Shown here: positions 46,739 through 55,425 of the stretch, piece after piece
Layout: every line of letters begins with the position of its first letter
How positions within the stretch are numbered: position 1 is the first letter of the stretch
NCBI GenBank assembly: GCA_035556715.1
Contig: DATMER010000043.1
Coordinates: 86,886-150,885, forward strand
Reading direction: 5' to 3'
Length of the DNA stretch: 64,000 nt
Origin: DATMER01 sp035556715
GTDB lineage: Bacteria > Acidobacteriota > Thermoanaerobaculia > Multivoradales > UBA5704
Translations under genes and position numbers: made by a program
The notes under the pieces: model-generated
The model's database searches: none
What the model was told of the DNA's origin: nothing
The model's input: the letters and a program-made list of their open reading frames with translations, nothing else

Positions 46739-47536
46739 ATGAGCCATCTTCCTATGCTTTGCGAGTTGTCCCAGGACGAGGTCCGTCGTTTCTACGATGA
46801 TGGTTTTTTGATCGTGGAGAGGCTTTTCTCGCGCGATGAGGTCGTGGCGCTGGGGGAGGCCGCGGAGCGGCTGCGGGCCGTGGGGCGCGAAATCGCGGCC
46901 GATCTCTCCTCGGAAGGGGAGGGCGAGACCAAGGTCGAGCACGCCGGCAGCCAGTTCGTCTTCGGGGGGACGAACGGCTCCCGCCGGCTTCTGCGGGTGG
47001 TCTGGGCTGGCGGATGCGAGCCGGACTTCATCGCGAGCGGCAGGGACCCGCGGCTGACCGGGATCGTCGGCCAGCTCTTCGGCTCGGACAGGGCGGTCCA
47101 CCTGCTCAACCAGCTCCACGCCAAGTATCCCAACGACGGGCTTGAGTTCGAGCCTCATCAGGACAGCGAGCACCGCCGCTACGGCACCCCCGAGTGGCGG
47201 GACGTGAACGGGCGCGGGAGCTACGTCCAGGCGGTGGTCGCGATCGACGACACCACGCCCGAGAATGGTCCCCTGATCTTCTACCCGGGGACCGGCCGGC
47301 GCGGGCATCTCGATCCCGCCATGGTGCGGAGCCGGTTCCGGGGCCAGCCCGGAACACCGGCGCTCCTCGCTGCCGGAAGCGCCGCCTTCTTCGGCCCCTA
47401 CGTCGTGCACCGGAGCGAGGAGAACCGCGGCTCCGCCCCCCGGCGCATCGCGATCAACGGCTTCGCGCTCCCCGGCGCGAACTCCCGCGACTACTTCGGT
47501 TCCGGCACCGGTGTGCCCGTCCCCCTCTTCGGCTAG
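46739..47536 (+). CDS. Phytanoyl-CoA dioxygenase (PhyH) family protein
   Basis: The 265-residue cytoplasmic Fe(II)/2-oxoglutarate oxygenase candidate opens with ELSQDEVRRFYDDGFLIVER. Iron ligands are H and D in FEPHQDSEHR near residue 140 and a distal His in GPYVVHRSEENRGSAPRRIA, where the following Arg would bind 2-oxoglutarate. FYPGTGRRGH lies between them. The substrate is unknown. The gene is divergent from the MerR regulator with a 112-base spacer, so MerR control is possible. Confidence 0.87.
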   Translation: MSHLPMLCELSQDEVRRFYDDGFLIVERLFSRDEVVALGEAAERLRAVGREIAADLSSEGEGETKVEHAGSQFVFGGTNGSRRLLRVVWAGGCEPDFIASGRDPRLTGIVGQLFGSDRAVHLLNQLHAKYPNDGLEFEPHQDSEHRRYGTPEWRDVNGRGSYVQAVVAIDDTTPENGPLIFYPGTGRRGHLDPAMVRSRFRGQPGTPALLAAGSAAFFGPYVVHRSEENRGSAPRRIAINGFALPGANSRDYFGSGTGVPVPLFG

Positions 47537-47609
47537 CCCCCCGCACGAGTGTCATGCGGGGGGCCCCGCGGACTCCGTTAGAATGGAAGCCTCCGCTGGA
47601 GGTGCTGCC

Positions 47610-48947
47610 ATGCAGATCGCGTTCGTGACCCTCTTTCTCGGTCTCACCCTGGGAGCCTACCCTGTGGAGCTGGCGGTCGAGGGTCCCGTCGCGTCGGTGG
47701 AGCTGATGCTCGACGGGGCGGTCGCCGGACGGATCGAGGGGCCTCCCTGGACCGGAAGGATCGACTTCGGGACGGCGCTCGCTCCTCACGAGCTGGTGGC
47801 GCGGGCCCTGGATGCCAACGGTCAGGAGGTGGCCCGGGCGCGCCAGTGGGTGAACCTGCCGCGCCCCGCGGCCGAGGTGGGGATCGTGCTCGAAGGGGGC
47901 GGTTCGGGGACGCCCGCGGTGGCCCGCCTCACCTGGCAGAGCCGGACCGGCGCCCAGCCGACCTCCGTCCAACTGACCCTCGATGACCAGCCGCTCGCCC
48001 TGGGTCCGGACGGCCGGGCGGCCCTTCCGCCTTACGATCCCGAGAACCCGCACGTGTTGAGCGCGGAGCTTCGCTTCCCCTCCAACGTGGTGGCGCGCAA
48101 GGACGTGGTCTTCGGCGGCAAGTACGGAACCGAGGTTTCCACCGAGCTGACCGCGGTCCCGGTACGGGTGCGCCGGGGGAAGCTGACGCGGGCGGAGCCG
48201 CTGCAGGGGCAGCTCCTCGCCGGCGGCAAGCCGCTGGTCGTGGCGGCCCTGGACACGGGACCGGCGGAGGTGCTCGTGGTGCGGGATCTGGGGGCGAACG
48301 AAACGCTGAAGGAGCTGGGGGATGTGGCGCCGCGGAGGACGCAACAGGGGCATGGAATGGAGAGGACTTTCACCATCGAGCGCGATCACCTGCGCTATGA
48401 GATCGGGCTGCGCAAGGACGACGAGGTGCGCTTCGTCTGGCCCGTTCCGCGGTCGTTCTCCGGCCCGGGCCTGCCGGCGGAGCTGTTCGACCAGTCCCGC
48501 GCCTTCACCTTGCAGGACGGCGGGGTGCACTGGCTCCTGACTCGCATCCTGCCGGCGGCAGAGGGCAAAGGCAAACAGCGCCTGGCCGATACGGTCGCGG
48601 TGGCAGGCGTTCAGGCCATGGCGGGCGGGCGGCCCCGGGCCGTGGTGCTGGTCCTGGGCGCCAATCCCGAGGAGGCCAGCCGCTACGATCCGGCGACGGT
48701 GCGCCAGTATCTCGCCTCGATCCGGGTGCCCCTCTTCGTCTGGGCGGTGGAGAAGGAGGCTGCGGAATCGCCTGCCCTGGCGGCCTGGGGGAAGGTCGAG
48801 GATGTCTCCACTCTGAAGAGGTTGCGCTCGGCCGTGGCGCGTCTGCGCGATGAGCTGGAATCGCAGCGGATCGTCTGGGTGGAGGGCACGCACCTGCCGC
48901 AGTCGATCTCGCTGGCGGGCTCTGGGGCGGGGATTGAGCTGCCGTAA
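47610..48947 (+). CDS. Exported VWA-like protein of the acidobacterial VWFA-related group
   Basis: The 445-residue product starts at ATG 47610 behind GGAGG, with a short signal (MQIAFVTLFLGLTLG). Two immunoglobulin-like segments follow (VELAVEGPVASVELMLDGAV; AVARLTWQSRTGAQPTSVQL). The C-terminal ~180 residues read like a degenerate von Willebrand A domain (DGGVHWLLTRILPAAEGKGK, RPRAVVLVLGANPEEASRYD, YLASIRVPLFVWAVEKEAAE, ARLRDELESQRIVWVEG). The metal-site DxSxS is not evident. It is a shorter relative of the protein at 57297-58973. Confidence 0.7.
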   Translation: MQIAFVTLFLGLTLGAYPVELAVEGPVASVELMLDGAVAGRIEGPPWTGRIDFGTALAPHELVARALDANGQEVARARQWVNLPRPAAEVGIVLEGGGSGTPAVARLTWQSRTGAQPTSVQLTLDDQPLALGPDGRAALPPYDPENPHVLSAELRFPSNVVARKDVVFGGKYGTEVSTELTAVPVRVRRGKLTRAEPLQGQLLAGGKPLVVAALDTGPAEVLVVRDLGANETLKELGDVAPRRTQQGHGMERTFTIERDHLRYEIGLRKDDEVRFVWPVPRSFSGPGLPAELFDQSRAFTLQDGGVHWLLTRILPAAEGKGKQRLADTVAVAGVQAMAGGRPRAVVLVLGANPEEASRYDPATVRQYLASIRVPLFVWAVEKEAAESPALAAWGKVEDVSTLKRLRSAVARLRDELESQRIVWVEGTHLPQSISLAGSGAGIELP

Positions 48948-48975
48948 GGCGCAAAGCTGGCATAATGAGTGCCCT

Positions 48976-49818
48976 ATGTATGAGGATCTGCTCGAAACGG
49001 CACTCTCAGCCGCCCAGGCCGGGGCCGATGTGATCAAGCGGTACTTCCGCTACGAAGGGCTCGAGATCGGACGCAAGGGGACGAACGATTTCGTCACCCA
49101 GGCCGACCGCGAGAGCGAGACCGCCGTCCTGGACGAGATCCGGCGGCGGTTCCCCGGCCACCGCATCCTGGCCGAGGAGGGGAGCGGAGCCGGAGAGGGG
49201 AGCGGCGAGCATCAGTGGCTGATCGATCCCCTGGACGGGACCACCAACTTTCTCCAGGGGCTGCCCGTCTACTGCGTTTCCGTGGCTTGCCGCCGGGGGG
49301 AGGAGCTGGTCGCCGGGGTCATTCACGATCCCGAGGGGGGCAACGTCTTCACCGCCACGCGCGGCGGCGGCGCCTTCTGGAACGGCCGGCCCATGAAGGT
49401 GTCCGGGCACCAGGGCCTGGGCGGCGCCTTCCTGGCGACCGGCTACCCTTTCCGGGCGCTGCCCACGCTGGACGTCTACCTCGCGGTCTTCCGCGAGGTC
49501 TTCCATCAGGCCAAGGCGATCCGCCGCTGCGGCTCGGCCGCTCTCGACCTGGCCTACACGGCCGCCGGGGTGTATGACGGTTTCTTCGAGTTCCGGCTGT
49601 CGCCGTGGGATATCGGCGCCGGCGTGCTGATGATCCAGGAGGCCGGGGGCGTGGTGAGCGACCTGGATGGCGGCGGACAGTTCTTCCGCGGAGGCAACAT
49701 CGTGGCGGGCGGGCCTTCCGTCCATGCCGCGCTCCAGGAGGCGGTGGCCCACCATGCCAGCGAAGCGGAGATCGACCGGCTGAACCCGTTCCTGTCCGCG
49801 CTGACCCCGGTCGGCTGA
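48976..49818 (+). CDS. Inositol-monophosphatase-family phosphatase
   Basis: The 280-residue protein has all metal-binding motifs. NDFVTQADRESE supplies one Asp, ILAEEGSG the Glu, WLIDPLDGTTNF the central DPxDGT and LSPWDIGAGVLMIQEAGG the C-terminal WDxxAG. These are Mg-dependent Li-sensitive phosphatases, with substrates inositol phosphate, PAP or fructose bisphosphate. The exact substrate cannot be told. The ATG at 48976 is 28 bases past the upstream stop. It leads the M23 and bactofilin genes on the same strand. Confidence 0.92.
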   Translation: MYEDLLETALSAAQAGADVIKRYFRYEGLEIGRKGTNDFVTQADRESETAVLDEIRRRFPGHRILAEEGSGAGEGSGEHQWLIDPLDGTTNFLQGLPVYCVSVACRRGEELVAGVIHDPEGGNVFTATRGGGAFWNGRPMKVSGHQGLGGAFLATGYPFRALPTLDVYLAVFREVFHQAKAIRRCGSAALDLAYTAAGVYDGFFEFRLSPWDIGAGVLMIQEAGGVVSDLDGGGQFFRGGNIVAGGPSVHAALQEAVAHHASEAEIDRLNPFLSALTPVG

Positions 49819-49827
49819 CGAGGAGGC

Positions 49828-50928
49828 ATGAGGCTGTTCCGGCTCCCGCGCAAGCCCCAAGGCGCCTCCGAGGCGTGGAGCCTGGAGGTCCAGATCCACC
49901 CGAGCGACATCCGCCGCCGGGTGCGGTACCTGTTCCTGACACGCCGGCAGCTCACCCTCTGGTCGTTCCCGGTGCTCGCCTACCTGGCCTTCCTCGCCCT
50001 GGGCGTCTGGGTGGCGCGCGGTGTGATCGGCGGGATGCTCAACCGCCACGAGTACTCCTCCCTGGTGACCGAGCGGGCGCTGCAGGGGGAGCGCCTGCAG
50101 GATCTGGTGGGCCGGCTGGAGCAGCTCGAGGACCGGACGGACGGCCTGCACGTGCGGATGAACAAGATTCTCCTCGCCTACGGGCTGCCCTCCGGCCCGT
50201 CGGCGGGGCAGGGGGGCTACCCCTTCCGGGCGGTGACGGCGACGGCTCCGGACTCCATCTACGGCGGGACCATTTACGGCGGAACCATCCAGCAGGGAAA
50301 CCGTCTCCAGACGCGCATCGGCGAGCGCTTGAGCGTCCTGGACGCCTTCCTGCGGGAGGTGAGAACGTACGAGCAGGCGAACGGGGAGCAGGTGCGGAGC
50401 ACGCCGTCGATTTGCCCCCTGCGCGGCGGCGACTTCGTGCTGACGAGCACCTTCGGCCGGCGGCGCAGCCCCTTCACGAAGGAGTTCGAGCTCCACGCCG
50501 GGCTCGACCTGGCGGCGCCGCAGGGCATGGAGATCCACGCGCCGGCCGACGGCGTGGTCGTCTTCGCCGGCCAGTACCCCATGGCGCGGAGCATCGGCTG
50601 GTGGCGGTACGGCAACCTGGTGATGGTGCGCAACGGCGACCGTTTCGTGACCCTGTTCGGCCACTGCCAGGAGGTCCGGGTCCGGGCAGGGCAGAAGGTG
50701 CGCAAGGGGGACGTGCTGGGCACGGTGGGGAACACGGGATGGAGCACGAGCCCGCATCTACACTATGAAGTCCGGCGCAGGATTGGCGACGGTCCCTGGG
50801 CGCCGGTCGACCCGCTGATCTACATCCTGGATCACCGTTGGCCCAACGAAGAGCGCCTGCTGGCCAGGGCGCGGAGCGGACCCGAGGCGCAGGGATACGA
50901 ACCGCTGCCGCCCAGTATCGGAAAATGA
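49828..50928 (+). CDS. Membrane-anchored M23-family peptidoglycan endopeptidase
   Basis: The 366-residue protein starts at ATG 49828 behind GAGGAGG. One membrane helix lies near residues 35-60 (LWSFPVLAYLAFLALGVWVA), then a coiled coil (RALQGERLQDLVGRLEQLED). The LytM/M23 domain is at about 205-340: HAGLDLAAPQG (zinc H and D), LFGHCQEVRV, and TSPHLHYEVR (HxH). All zinc ligands are present, so it should cut peptidoglycan cross-links or regulate such cutting. Bactofilin-like gene 18 bases downstream fits a cell-shape module. Confidence 0.9.
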   Translation: MRLFRLPRKPQGASEAWSLEVQIHPSDIRRRVRYLFLTRRQLTLWSFPVLAYLAFLALGVWVARGVIGGMLNRHEYSSLVTERALQGERLQDLVGRLEQLEDRTDGLHVRMNKILLAYGLPSGPSAGQGGYPFRAVTATAPDSIYGGTIYGGTIQQGNRLQTRIGERLSVLDAFLREVRTYEQANGEQVRSTPSICPLRGGDFVLTSTFGRRRSPFTKEFELHAGLDLAAPQGMEIHAPADGVVVFAGQYPMARSIGWWRYGNLVMVRNGDRFVTLFGHCQEVRVRAGQKVRKGDVLGTVGNTGWSTSPHLHYEVRRRIGDGPWAPVDPLIYILDHRWPNEERLLARARSGPEAQGYEPLPPSIGK

Positions 50929-50945
50929 TAGGAAAGTGACGCCGT

Positions 50946-51752
50946 ATGAGCCGAAGCAGTATGGACGAAGCCGCGCCCACCCTGATCATCCCCCGGGGGA
51001 TCCGGTTCGAGATGGACCGTGACGGGTTGCTTTCCATCCACGCGCCGGGCAACGTGGTGGTGCAGAACTCGGGCAAATACGGCACCCTGGAGTCCATGGG
51101 CGGCTCCATCCGGATCGACCGCGGAGTCGAGGTGGAGGCGGCCACCGTGCGCTGCGCCCAGACCTGCTACGTGCAGGGTTATCTGACCGCCTGGAAGGTG
51201 AACGCGCGGTCGCTCCACCTGGAGGACGGTGCCCGGGCGCACGTGATGCTGCAGGAGACGCAGAGCCTGGAGATCGGGCGCGATGCCCGGCTGGTCGGCA
51301 ACTTCTCGTCCGAGAAGGAGTTGATGGGGCTCTTCTCGCGCTTCGCCAGCCAGGTGCGCTCGCTGCCGTTCTTCTTCGAGAAGCGCAACGCGCCGGCCGG
51401 GCTGCCGAAACCGCTGGACGACACGATCGTCATCGAAGCCAGGCCGGCGCCGCCCCCGCCGCCCCCTCCTCCTCCGGAAGCCGCCTTCGCCGAGCTGCCG
51501 GAGCCGCTGATCTTCGCCATGGTCCTCCTGGAGCGGGAGTCCGAGGCGCGCATCCATCCACCCACCTCGCAACGGGCCCTGGATGGACTGGTCAAGCTCC
51601 TGCAGCAGCAGGATCTGGAGACCCTGCGGGCGACCTACCGCACCCTCTTCGGCCGCATCGCGGAGCCGAGGCAGGACGTGCAGCGGGCAAGAGACCTAGT
51701 CGTCGAGTACTTCACCACCGGTACCACGGCAGCTTCAAAAAACGGCGGATGA
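50946..51752 (+). CDS. Bactofilin-like polymer-forming protein
   Basis: The 268-residue protein has a right-handed beta-helix-like stretch at about residues 30-120 (SIRIDRGVEVEAATVRCAQT, YLTAWKVNARSLHLEDGARA, QSLEIGRDARLVGNF), typical of bactofilin repeats with a hydrophobic residue every ~6. A proline run (PPPPPPPPPPEAAF) and a helical tail (RALDGLVKLLQQQDLETLRA) follow. It lacks the usual short termini of bactofilins and is longer. Adjacency to an M23 peptidase mirrors known bactofilin/peptidase shape modules. Its stop overlaps the convergent gene by 41 bases. Confidence 0.7.
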   Translation: MSRSSMDEAAPTLIIPRGIRFEMDRDGLLSIHAPGNVVVQNSGKYGTLESMGGSIRIDRGVEVEAATVRCAQTCYVQGYLTAWKVNARSLHLEDGARAHVMLQETQSLEIGRDARLVGNFSSEKELMGLFSRFASQVRSLPFFFEKRNAPAGLPKPLDDTIVIEARPAPPPPPPPPPEAAFAELPEPLIFAMVLLERESEARIHPPTSQRALDGLVKLLQQQDLETLRATYRTLFGRIAEPRQDVQRARDLVVEYFTTGTTAASKNGG

Positions 51753-52125
51753 CGTCGAGCGGATCGTTTTCGCGGATGGCGACCTTCCCGTCGGCGTCCT
51801 CGTAGAAGGTGTTGCCGGTGTCGGTGAGAACCTTCCGGAGCTCGTCGGTGCTCGGGATCGTGACGGAGTCATTCCCGTAGGAGATGCGGAACCCCTCGTC
51901 CGCGGGCTCGAACACCAGCGGTTGCGTCTCCTCCCAGATCTCGACGGGCCCCCACCGCCCCTCCTCCGCGGCGGTCAGCCCCTGCATCAGCGCCGCGATC
52001 CAGGAGTCCAGGAAGACGTCGTGCTCCTCGATCACGCTATCTCCATGGCGCAGGCCGACGTATCCGAGCAGGGAATCGACTTCTCCCCAGATCTCCGCAT
52101 TGTCGAACGCGTAGTACAAGTGCAT
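51712..52125 (-). CDS. Hypothetical acidic protein
   Basis: The 137-residue protein starts at the ATG complementary to 52123-52125. It is acidic and rich in Asp, Glu and Trp (MHLYYAFDNAEIWGEVDSLL, SVIEEHDVFLDSWIAALMQG, RISYGNDSVTIPSTDELRKV, DPLDVIRRFLKLPWYRW). No signal or membrane segment is visible and no family recognised. Its end overlaps the bactofilin gene's 3' end. A small divergent gene begins 94 bases away. Confidence 0.65.
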   Translation of the reverse strand: MHLYYAFDNAEIWGEVDSLLGYVGLRHGDSVIEEHDVFLDSWIAALMQGLTAAEEGRWGPVEIWEETQPLVFEPADEGFRISYGNDSVTIPSTDELRKVLTDTGNTFYEDADGKVAIRENDPLDVIRRFLKLPWYRW

Positions 52126-52218
52126 GCCGAAGATTCTACTTCGAGGACACGCGAGGTGGAAGGAGGTAGACGGTTCTCCTGTTCCCGAAACGGTAGTTGC
52201 GGGCGCTATACTGCGGGC

Positions 52219-52461
52219 ATGCAACCTTCCGAGTTGATTGCCTGGGTCGAATCGCGCCGAGCCGCCGAGGATCGAGAGAGGTCTGAGCAGAGGCAGACTG
52301 GTCCGAATCCCTCCGCCGCAATCGAAGGCGCCCTGTCCTTGATCGCCCTTACCGGACGACTGCATGGCTGGCCTGTGGCGAAGAGCGAGGTAGATCTCCG
52401 GGAGGAGGAACTGGTTCAGCAACGCTGGGCGAAGTTACGGGCGGCGCTCCGCAAGCCGTGA
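52219..52461 (+). CDS. Small hypothetical helical protein
   Basis: The 80-residue product (MQPSELIAWVESRRAAEDRE ... EGALSLIALTGRLHGWPVAK ... LREEELVQQRWAKLRAALRK) is helical and charged with one hydrophobic segment. The ATG at 52219 has a weak GCGGGC leader, no clear ribosome site. A nucleotide-metabolism or toxin-antitoxin role cannot be deduced. The divergent neighbour at 51712-52125 is of similar size, and the pair could belong together. Confidence 0.55.
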   Translation: MQPSELIAWVESRRAAEDRERSEQRQTGPNPSAAIEGALSLIALTGRLHGWPVAKSEVDLREEELVQQRWAKLRAALRKP

Positions 52462-52576
52462 CTATTCCCGCGGATCAGGCTCTCCTTGAGGGGGTTGCCG
52501 CGCTTGCGGCAGCTCCAGGCGCCCCAGCGTATTGAAGAGTTTGAGGCTGTGCTCCGCCGTGCGCTGAAGTAACGCC

Positions 52577-53602
52577 ATGCTGGAACTCGACGGCTCGCAC
52601 GGAGAGGGCGGAGGCCAGATCCTCCGCTCGTCGCTGGCGCTCTCCATGGTGACCGGGATGCCGGTGCGGATCCGGAACATCCGCGCCCGCCGCTCGAAGC
52701 CGGGGCTGATGCGGCAGCACCTGGTAGCTGTCCAGGCCGCGGCGCGGATTGGCAGCGCCCGGGTGACCGGGGCCGAGATCGGCTTGTCCACGCTCACATT
52801 CATTCCGGGAGAGGTGAAGCCGGGGGAGCACGAGCTCTCCGTCGGTAGCGCGGGGAGCACCACCCTCGTCCTGCAGACGGTTCTGCCGGCGCTGCTCTGT
52901 GCGTCCGAACCCTCGCTGCTGATCGTGGAGGGAGGCACCCACAACCCCATGGCTCCTCCCTTCGAGTTCCTGGACCGCGCCTACCTTCCCCTCGTGAACC
53001 GGATGGGACCGCGGGTCCAGGCCGAGTTGGAGAGGCCGGGCTTCTATCCGGCGGGCGGCGGCCGGGCCGTGGTGAGCATCGAGCCGGCCCCCGCTTCGAC
53101 CCCGAGACTGTCGGGTTTCGAGCTGCTGGAGCGGGGGGAGGTCCGGCACCGGCAAGCGACGGCCCTCATCTCGCGTCTGCCCCGGCACATCGCCGAACGC
53201 GAGTTGGAAGAGGTAAAAAGTCTGACCGGGTGGGATTCCCTGGAGGTCCGGGAGGTGGAGACGCCCGGACCGGGCAACGCGGTCCTCCTGACCGTGGAGA
53301 GCGCTTGCGTGACCGAGGTCTTCGTGGGCTTTGGCCGGCGGGGAGTGCCCGCCGAGCAGGTGGCGGGCGGGGCCGTGCGGGAGATGCAGCGCTACCTGGA
53401 CGCGGGCGTGCCGGTGGGGGAGCACCTGGCCGATCAACTCCTCTTACTGTTGGCGCTCGCCGGCTCCGGCGCCTTCGCAACTCTTCCGCTGAGCGGCCAC
53501 GCCACGACCCAGGTGGATCTCATCCCCCGGTTCCTGGATGTGGCCATCCGGGTGGAGGAGGCTGTCGGCGACCGTCAGATTGTCCGCATCACAGCCCCGT
53601 GA
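52577..53602 (+). CDS. rtcA: RNA 3'-terminal phosphate cyclase
   Basis: The 341-residue protein converts RNA 3'-phosphate to 2',3'-cyclic phosphate via an adenylylated His. The opening LELDGSHGEGGGQILRSSLA and KPGLMRQHLVAVQAAARI are family signatures. GSAGSTTLVLQTVLPALL and PVGEHLADQLLLLLALAG follow, the latter with the catalytic His near residue 283. Length is normal. No rtcB or rtcR is adjacent. The 3' end overlaps the PilB/GspE gene by 14 bases, tail to tail. Confidence 0.95.
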   Translation: MLELDGSHGEGGGQILRSSLALSMVTGMPVRIRNIRARRSKPGLMRQHLVAVQAAARIGSARVTGAEIGLSTLTFIPGEVKPGEHELSVGSAGSTTLVLQTVLPALLCASEPSLLIVEGGTHNPMAPPFEFLDRAYLPLVNRMGPRVQAELERPGFYPAGGGRAVVSIEPAPASTPRLSGFELLERGEVRHRQATALISRLPRHIAERELEEVKSLTGWDSLEVREVETPGPGNAVLLTVESACVTEVFVGFGRRGVPAEQVAGGAVREMQRYLDAGVPVGEHLADQLLLLLALAGSGAFATLPLSGHATTQVDLIPRFLDVAIRVEEAVGDRQIVRITAP

Positions 53603-55352
53603 CCCGGACCACCTCTTCGAAGGTGGTGATGCCTTCGGCGAGCTTGCGGAGGGCGGACTGGCGGAGGGTGCGCATGCCATTCTTCGTGGCTTCGCGCTTG
53701 ATCTCGGGGGCATCCGATCCCTTGACGATCAGGTTTTTGATGGACTCGTCGATGGGCAGCATCTCGAAGATGCCGGTGCGGCCGATATAGCCCGTGCTGC
53801 GGCACTCGAAGCAGCCTTCGCCCTCCTTGACCTTGACCCTCTTGCCGGGGGGCACGGCCAGGCGCAGGGTGGCCACCTCTTCGGCAGTCAGGTGGCGCTC
53901 CGTCGCGCAGTGCGGACAGATCCTCCGCAGCAGGCGCTGCGCCATGGAGCCTACCAGCGTCGAGCTGATCAGGAAGCGCTCGATCCCCAGGTCCGCCAGG
54001 CGCGAGATCGAGGAGGACGCGTCGTTCGTGTGCAGAGTGGAGAAGACCAGGTGGCCTGTCAAAGCCGCCTGGATCGCGTACTGCGCGGTCTCGCCGTCCC
54101 GAATCTCGCCCACCATGATCACATCCGGGTCCTGCCTCAGGATGTGCCGCAGCGCGCTCGCAAAGGTCACGCCGATCTTGTTCTGCACCGCGGTCTGGTT
54201 GAAGTCTTCGTGCACCATCTCGATCGGGTCCTCGATCGTGGTCACGTTGATTTCGCGAGTGGCGATCACCTTGAGGGCCGAGTAGAGAGTGGTGGTCTTG
54301 CCCGAGCCGGTCGGGCCGGTCACCAGGACGATGCCGTGCGGGCGGCTGATGAAGTCGTTGAAGACCTGCAGCTCGTCCGGATAGAAGCCGATGGCGGTGA
54401 GGTCCTGCATCAGGACATGGGGGTCGAAGATGCGCATGACCACCTTCTCCCCGAAGGCGACGGGCAGGGTGGCGACGCGCAGCTCGACTTCGCGGCCGCC
54501 GCGGGTGGTCTTGACCCGGCCGTCCTGCGGCCGCCGCTTCTCCGCGATGTCTAGCCGGGCCATGGTCTTGATCCGCGACACCACGGCCGCATGGACGATC
54601 TTCGGCATGGTCTGGATGTCGTGCAGCACGCCGTCGATGCGGAAGCGGATCAGGCTGCGGTCGCGCTTGGGCTCGACGTGGATGTCGCTCGCCCGGCTGT
54701 CGAAGGAGTGCTGGAGCATGAACTCGACCGCGTTGACCACGTGCTGGTCGCTCGACTCGATCTCGTTCTCGTTCTTCATCCGGACGAGCTGCTCGAGGTT
54801 GCCGAGGTCGATGCCGGAGGTCAGGTCCCGCTCGGCCTTCTTGACCGAGTGGCGCAGGCCGTAGAACTCGGTCAGGGCCTTGAGCAGCTCGGGCTCGGAC
54901 GCCACCACCAGCTCGATGTCGCGGCCGGCGATGCGCTTGAAGGAGTCGATCCCCTCCATGTCGTAGGGGTTGGCGCAGGCCAGCCGCAGGCGGCCGTTGG
55001 ACATCTCCAGGGGGATCATCCGGTGCCGCTTGGCGAACGGCCGCGACATCTTGGATTCGATGAGGTCCGCATTCAGGCCCAGGGTGTCGATGCGGACGTG
55101 CTCCAGCCTGGCGTCTGCCGCGATTGCCTGGGCGATCTCGAGCTCCGCGAGGGGGGCGCCCGAGTCCTTGAGGTTGGGCAGGCGCAGGCGCGACACGACT
55201 TCGTAGGCCAGGGACTTCTGCTCGTAGGCGCTCGCCGAGCGCACGCGGGCCGGCATCAGGCGGGCCTCCTGCTTGATGGTCTCGCCCTGGTCGGGGGTGA
55301 TGTAGCCCTGGCGCACCAGGATGTCGGCGACGAGCTCGGGAGTCAGACTCAT
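53589..55352 (-). CDS. PilB/GspE-type secretion or pilus assembly ATPase
   Basis: The 587-residue ATPase starts at the ATG complementary to 55350-55352. The N-terminal region (about 1-160) resembles MshEN/T2SSE_N domains. The motor has Walker A TGPTGSGKTTTLYSALK near 345, an Asp-box IEDPIEMVHEDFNQT, Walker B LRQDPDVIMVGEIRDGETA and the His-box LVFSTLHTNDA. A zinc-binding CPHC with GCFEC pair lies near residues 500-530. It powers a type IV pilus or type II secretion apparatus. No other pilus gene is in the window. Confidence 0.93.
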   Translation of the reverse strand: MSLTPELVADILVRQGYITPDQGETIKQEARLMPARVRSASAYEQKSLAYEVVSRLRLPNLKDSGAPLAELEIAQAIAADARLEHVRIDTLGLNADLIESKMSRPFAKRHRMIPLEMSNGRLRLACANPYDMEGIDSFKRIAGRDIELVVASEPELLKALTEFYGLRHSVKKAERDLTSGIDLGNLEQLVRMKNENEIESSDQHVVNAVEFMLQHSFDSRASDIHVEPKRDRSLIRFRIDGVLHDIQTMPKIVHAAVVSRIKTMARLDIAEKRRPQDGRVKTTRGGREVELRVATLPVAFGEKVVMRIFDPHVLMQDLTAIGFYPDELQVFNDFISRPHGIVLVTGPTGSGKTTTLYSALKVIATREINVTTIEDPIEMVHEDFNQTAVQNKIGVTFASALRHILRQDPDVIMVGEIRDGETAQYAIQAALTGHLVFSTLHTNDASSSISRLADLGIERFLISSTLVGSMAQRLLRRICPHCATERHLTAEEVATLRLAVPPGKRVKVKEGEGCFECRSTGYIGRTGIFEMLPIDESIKNLIVKGSDAPEIKREATKNGMRTLRQSALRKLAEGITTFEEVVRVTGL

Positions 55353-55425
55353 AGGTGGACAAGTCTAATCGAAGCACACGATCGGGGTAGACTGAAGCCG
55401 GACGCGAGGGAAGGAGGTCCCCCCG

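Noticed and set aside
52459..52576. Possible tiny genes between the 80-residue protein and rtcA
   Set aside because: Short GTG/TTG frames exist but have no ribosome site or recognisable sequence.
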